This document shows, in pieces, positions 59,974 through 64,000 of a stretch of 64,000 nucleotides of DNA. The position numbers and the translations under genes were made by a program. How positions within the stretch are numbered: the stretch's first letter is position 1; each line of letters starts with the position of its first letter. The notes below the pieces were generated by a model that saw nothing but the letters and a program-made list of their open reading frames with translations, was not told the origin of the DNA and ran no database searches. Where the stretch lies: contig CACNTW010000002.1 in NCBI GenBank assembly GCA_902623495.1, forward strand, positions 165,532 to 229,531, read 5' to 3'. The DNA comes from an uncultured Pelagibacteraceae bacterium (lineage in GTDB: Bacteria > Pseudomonadota > Alphaproteobacteria > Pelagibacterales > Pelagibacteraceae).

Positions 59974-60840
59974 ATGAATTTTAAACACAAGTTTGTTTTT
60001 TTATTCCCAGGATTGTTTGTACTTATTGGAATTTTAATTTTTCCAATTATTTTTACTATTAGATTAAGTCTTTCTGGATGGAATAGTTATACACCAGAAA
60101 TGAACTTCATAGGCATTACGAATTACATAAGGTTATTTACTGATGACCCGAGGTTTTGGGAGTCTTTTTTTAGGCTAAGTTTTTTATCAGTAACTACAGT
60201 TATTCTTCAATATGTTATCGGATTTGCTTTAGCGATGATGGTTTGGAGAGAAATAAAATTTAAAAGATTTTTTAGAGTAATTTTTCTAGTACCAATGATG
60301 ACAACTCCAGTAATAATGACAGTTATTTGGAGAACATTTTTTCATGAGTCACTAGGTCCTGTAAATGATTTGTTAGGTGGATTAGGAGTAAAACCTATTT
60401 TATGGTTGAGTGATCCAGTTATTGCAAAGTTTACTGTTATAATTGTTGAAGTTTGGCAATGGACACCGTTTATGTTTTTACTATTACTAGCTGGACTTTT
60501 GTCACTTCCAAAAGAACCCTTTTTGGCAGCCGCTATAGATGGAGCAAGTCCATTTAGAAAATTTGTTTATGTAACCTTTCCTTTGATGGCTCCAATATCA
60601 ATTGGAGCAATAATAATAAGACTTATCGAGGCTTCAAAAATAATGGATACAGTATTTGTTTTGACCTCAGGAGGACCAGGTACTGCAACTGAGACCTCAA
60701 GTTTTTATATTTATATTAAAGGATTAAGAGAATTTCAGATGGGTTATGCAGCAACCTTATCTTTCACTTATCTTGTAATAATGATTATCAGTTTAACGAT
60801 AATAGCTAAAGTTTTAACCAAATTAATGATCAAAGAATAA
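59974..60840 (+). CDS. ABC transporter permease (MalF-like)
   Basis: EPFLAAAIDGASPFRKFVYVTFPLMAPISIG matches the EAA motif of sugar permeases. Confidence 0.93.
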   Translation: MNFKHKFVFLFPGLFVLIGILIFPIIFTIRLSLSGWNSYTPEMNFIGITNYIRLFTDDPRFWESFFRLSFLSVTTVILQYVIGFALAMMVWREIKFKRFFRVIFLVPMMTTPVIMTVIWRTFFHESLGPVNDLLGGLGVKPILWLSDPVIAKFTVIIVEVWQWTPFMFLLLLAGLLSLPKEPFLAAAIDGASPFRKFVYVTFPLMAPISIGAIIIRLIEASKIMDTVFVLTSGGPGTATETSSFYIYIKGLREFQMGYAATLSFTYLVIMIISLTIIAKVLTKLMIKE

Positions 60841-60842
60841 CT

Positions 60843-61691
60843 ATGAGCAAACTTTACACTTTTCTTAAATATTTCTTTATTACATTTTGGACTGTATTTG
60901 TTGTTGCACCTTTTCTCTGGGCTGTATCAACATCTTTTAAAGACTTCCAATCTGTAAATAGTAAAGTAACTTATATACCTTGGTTAGATTTCGAACCAAC
61001 ACTGGAGGGTTGGAGAGTTTTAATTAAGTCTCCAGCTAAAGGTGGAGTAGATATTGTCGAGCCTTATTTTAACAGTATTTTTGTAACCTGTACTGCTAGT
61101 TTAATAAGTATTGTTCTTGGAACACTTGCTGCTTATGCACTATCAAGATTTACCTTTAAAGCCGGATTTGTTAGAAACAACGATATTACTTTTTTCTTCA
61201 TTTCACAAAGAATCATGCCTCCAATTGTATTATCAATTCCTTTCTTTATTTTTCTAAGCACAATAGGATTGCTTGATAGTTTATTAGGTCTAGTGGTCGT
61301 ATATATCGTTTTATTAATGCCAATTGCTGTTTGGATTATGGTAGATTTTTTTAATAGAGTTCCAAAAGAATTAGATGAGACTGCATTAATTGATGGGTGT
61401 AATCCTTATCAAGCTTTCTATAAAGTTGTTTTACCAAATTCAATACCTGGATTAATTGTTGCGGGAATGTTTTGTATTATTTTTGGATGGATAGATTTCT
61501 TTTTTGCATTTATTTTGACATTTACTGAAGTACAATTGTTACCTGTAAAAGTTGTTGCACTTAATTCATCAATAACACCATGGTGGAGCCTTTCAGCATC
61601 AGCTTTAGTCTCAGTTGCACCATTAATAATCGTTGCATTTATAGTTGAGAGATATCTATCAAAAGGAAATTTATCAGGAGCATTAAAATAA
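60843..61691 (+). CDS. ABC transporter permease (MalG-like)
   Basis: PKELDETALIDGCNPYQAFYKVVLPNSIPGLIVAGMFCIIFGWIDFFFAF EAA motif. Confidence 0.93.
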   Translation: MSKLYTFLKYFFITFWTVFVVAPFLWAVSTSFKDFQSVNSKVTYIPWLDFEPTLEGWRVLIKSPAKGGVDIVEPYFNSIFVTCTASLISIVLGTLAAYALSRFTFKAGFVRNNDITFFFISQRIMPPIVLSIPFFIFLSTIGLLDSLLGLVVVYIVLLMPIAVWIMVDFFNRVPKELDETALIDGCNPYQAFYKVVLPNSIPGLIVAGMFCIIFGWIDFFFAFILTFTEVQLLPVKVVALNSSITPWWSLSASALVSVAPLIIVAFIVERYLSKGNLSGALK

Positions 61692-62770
61692 TGAATTTAA
61701 TTGGAGAGAAAATTTCTTATAAACCTGATGAGCAATTTCATTTAAACGATGTCTCGTTTAATTTTAAAAAAGGCAATTTGTATACCATTTTAGGCAGAAC
61801 TTTATCTGGCAAAACGACTCTTTTAAAAACAATTGCAGGATTATTAAATCCAGATCAAGGCTCAATTTCTTTTGAGGAAAAAGACTTTATTAAAATACCA
61901 GTTTGGGAAAGAAATGTTGCTATGGTCTATCAACAATTTATTAATTACCCTCATTTAAATGTCTATGAAAACATAACTTTTCCATTAGAACAAAGAAAAT
62001 TAAGTCCAGAGCAAATAAAAAAAGATGTAGATGAAGCTCTAAAAACTGTTGGATTGGTTGGATTTGAAAATAGAAAAATTCAGGAATTATCTGGCGGACA
62101 GCAACAAAGAGTTGCGCTTGCAAGATCACTTGCAAAAAAAGCAAAAATTTTGTTGCTAGATGAACCGTTAGTTAATTTAGATTATAAACTTAGAGAGCAG
62201 TTAAGAGAAGAATTTAAAAGAATTTTCTCAGAAGGACTGTCCCAAGATACAATTTTAATTTATTCAACAACAGATCCCCAAGAAGTAATGGAACTAAATG
62301 GAGAAGTAATTGTTTTAGATGAAGGGAAGGTATTACAAAAAGGGCCTGCCAAAGAAATTTTTGAAAATCCATCTAATTTAAAAGTTGCAGAAATATCAAA
62401 TGATCCACCAATGAATGTTCTGAAGGGTTCAAAAAATTCAAAAAATTTAAATTTTGAGAATATTTCTTTAGAAATTCCAAATCATTTTAAGAATTTAGAA
62501 GATAGAGATTATAATTTTGGAATTAGAGCTTCAGAAATTAAACTTGATGAGAATGGTGAAGAATTCGAAATAGAATTAGCAGAAATTAGTGGGTCAGAAA
62601 CATTGCTCCACCTAAAAAGAGGAAACTCAAAAATAATTGCCTTAATCGAGGAAGTAATGAATTTTAAAATTCATGAGAAAGTAAAAATAAATTTTAATGC
62701 AAATAAGTTTTATGCTTTTGGAGAAGATGAAAAATTAGTTTCATCGCCGTATGGAGGAACAAATGGCTAA
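61691..62770 (+). CDS. ABC transporter ATPase (UgpC/MalK-like), subunit 1
   Basis: GRTLSGKTTLLKTIAGL, LSGGQQQRVALARSL, ILLLDEPLVNLD; H-loop position reads STTD. Confidence 0.92.
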   Translation: MNLIGEKISYKPDEQFHLNDVSFNFKKGNLYTILGRTLSGKTTLLKTIAGLLNPDQGSISFEEKDFIKIPVWERNVAMVYQQFINYPHLNVYENITFPLEQRKLSPEQIKKDVDEALKTVGLVGFENRKIQELSGGQQQRVALARSLAKKAKILLLDEPLVNLDYKLREQLREEFKRIFSEGLSQDTILIYSTTDPQEVMELNGEVIVLDEGKVLQKGPAKEIFENPSNLKVAEISNDPPMNVLKGSKNSKNLNFENISLEIPNHFKNLEDRDYNFGIRASEIKLDENGEEFEIELAEISGSETLLHLKRGNSKIIALIEEVMNFKIHEKVKINFNANKFYAFGEDEKLVSSPYGGTNG

Positions 62771-63836
62771 AATTGATTTATCTAATATTTCTCATACTTA
62801 TAATCCTCTAGATCCAAAACCAACATATGCCCTCAATCCGTTTTCAATGACTTGGGAAAATGGCAAGCGGTATGCAATTTTGGGACCTTCCGGGTGTGGA
62901 AAAACTACAATGTTAAACATTGTTTCTGGATTAGTGAGGCCATCAAAAGGTGAAATATTATTCGATGAAACACCTGTAACCGATTTAAAAACAGAAGATA
63001 GAAATATTGCACAGGTTTTCCAATTCCCAGTAATTTACAATACAATGACAGTTTACGACAATTTAGCGTTCCCACTAAGATGTAGGGAATTTACAAAAGA
63101 AAAAATTGAAGAAAGAGTAAAAGCAGTTTCAGATACTTTAAATTTATCTTCATTTTTAAACTCACCAGCAAGAAAATTAACGGCTGATCAAAAACAACTT
63201 ATCTCTTTAGGTAGAGGTTTAGTTCGAGAAGACGTTGCTGCTGTTTTAATGGACGAACCTCTTACAGTTATAGACCCAGATTTAAAATTTAGACTTCGAA
63301 GAAACTTAAAAGAAATCAATGAACAATATAAAACAACATTGGTTTATGTAACTCATGATCAAAACGAAGCTATGACTTTTGCCGAAAATATAATTGTTAT
63401 GGATCAAGGTGAAATCGTGCAAGTTGGATTGCCAAAAGATTTATTTGAAAAACCTAAAACAACTTTTGTAGGTTATTTTATTGGCTCTCCTGCGATGAAT
63501 ATTTTTCATTCAACTGTATCCTCTGATCATGAAGTAAAAATTAATGATACCACTATTAAGACAAATTCAAATTTAGGAAATTTAAAAGATAAAAATGTTA
63601 AACTGGGAATTAGATCTGAGTTCATAGAATTGGCTGAAAAAGAAAAAAGTAATACAGTTAAAATTAAACTCACAAGAGTTGAGGACTTTGGTAATTTTAA
63701 GCTCCTTACAGGAAAAATGGGTGATTTAGTGATTAAGTCAAAAGTAGAAAGAGAAAAACCCATTCCAGACGGAGAATTAAATTTATATTTTCCACCAGAG
63801 AAATGTTGCGTTTATTCTGATGAAAAATTAGTTTAA
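62751..63836 (+). CDS. ABC transporter ATPase (UgpC/MalK-like), subunit 2
   Basis: GPSGCGKTTMLNIVSGL, degenerate signature LTADQKQLISLGRGLV, VLMDEPLTVID, H-loop VTHDQNEAM intact. Confidence 0.92.
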   Translation: MEEQMAKIDLSNISHTYNPLDPKPTYALNPFSMTWENGKRYAILGPSGCGKTTMLNIVSGLVRPSKGEILFDETPVTDLKTEDRNIAQVFQFPVIYNTMTVYDNLAFPLRCREFTKEKIEERVKAVSDTLNLSSFLNSPARKLTADQKQLISLGRGLVREDVAAVLMDEPLTVIDPDLKFRLRRNLKEINEQYKTTLVYVTHDQNEAMTFAENIIVMDQGEIVQVGLPKDLFEKPKTTFVGYFIGSPAMNIFHSTVSSDHEVKINDTTIKTNSNLGNLKDKNVKLGIRSEFIELAEKEKSNTVKIKLTRVEDFGNFKLLTGKMGDLVIKSKVEREKPIPDGELNLYFPPEKCCVYSDEKLV

Positions 63837-63843
63837 GAGATAA

Positions 63844-64000
63844 ATGAAACTCCTAAATTTATCAGCACAACAACTTTTAAAAAAACTTAAAAATAAACAA
63901 TTAACTTCCGTTGAACTTTGTAAAGCATATATCAATCAAAAAAAAAAATATGATAAGAATATTCAAGCTTGGGAATATTTTAATGAAAAAAAACTCCTAA
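63844..64000 (+). CDS. amidase-family protein, N-terminus only (truncated by window edge)
   Basis: MKLLNLSAQQLLKKLKNKQLTSVELCKAYINQKKKYDKNIQAWEYFNEKKLL resembles the N-terminus of amidase-signature enzymes. Confidence 0.65.
   Translation, partial: MKLLNLSAQQLLKKLKNKQLTSVELCKAYINQKKKYDKNIQAWEYFNEKKLL

Noticed and set aside
1-64000. Search for CRISPR arrays, prophage, transposases, restriction or toxin-antitoxin systems, rRNA
   Set aside because: No regularly spaced repeats, mobile-element proteins or defence-system families recognised in the ORFs or gaps.

Overview
The window is about 64 kb of AT-rich, gene-dense bacterial chromosome. Gene content and synteny look like an alphaproteobacterium of the SAR11/Candidatus Pelagibacter type; this is inference, as no search was run. 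No CRISPR array, rRNA, transposase, integrase or phage module was seen. Most of the window is housekeeping: a UvrD/helicase IV-like gene (truncated at the left edge), a TRAP transporter, ftsK/lolA, tRNA-Gly(GCC), purH/rpe, acs with a VC_2705-type symporter, tsaD, hemC/hemD, folD, ybbA-ybbP/tesA, argG, the ccmC-H operon, and a 2-hydroxyacid/alcohol oxidation block leading into an ABC sugar/polyol-type importer. The observations most worth a second look are: (1) a photolyase/cryptochrome-like protein whose FAD domain is at the N-terminus, followed by an alpha/beta-looking C-terminal domain, possibly a circular permutation; (2) an FeS-type photolyase-related gene overlapping an unannotated 42-aa DUF2256-like zinc-finger ORF; (3) a 14-bp hairpin with a C/U-rich loop upstream of ccmC, whose two G-U pairs only work on the + strand; (4) an importer with two different ATPases whose degenerate motifs map to the same composite ATP site; (5) tandem pilins with identical N-termini but heavily diverged synonymous codons; (6) an acidic repeat beta-helix protein beside a small CSCC-tailed protein.
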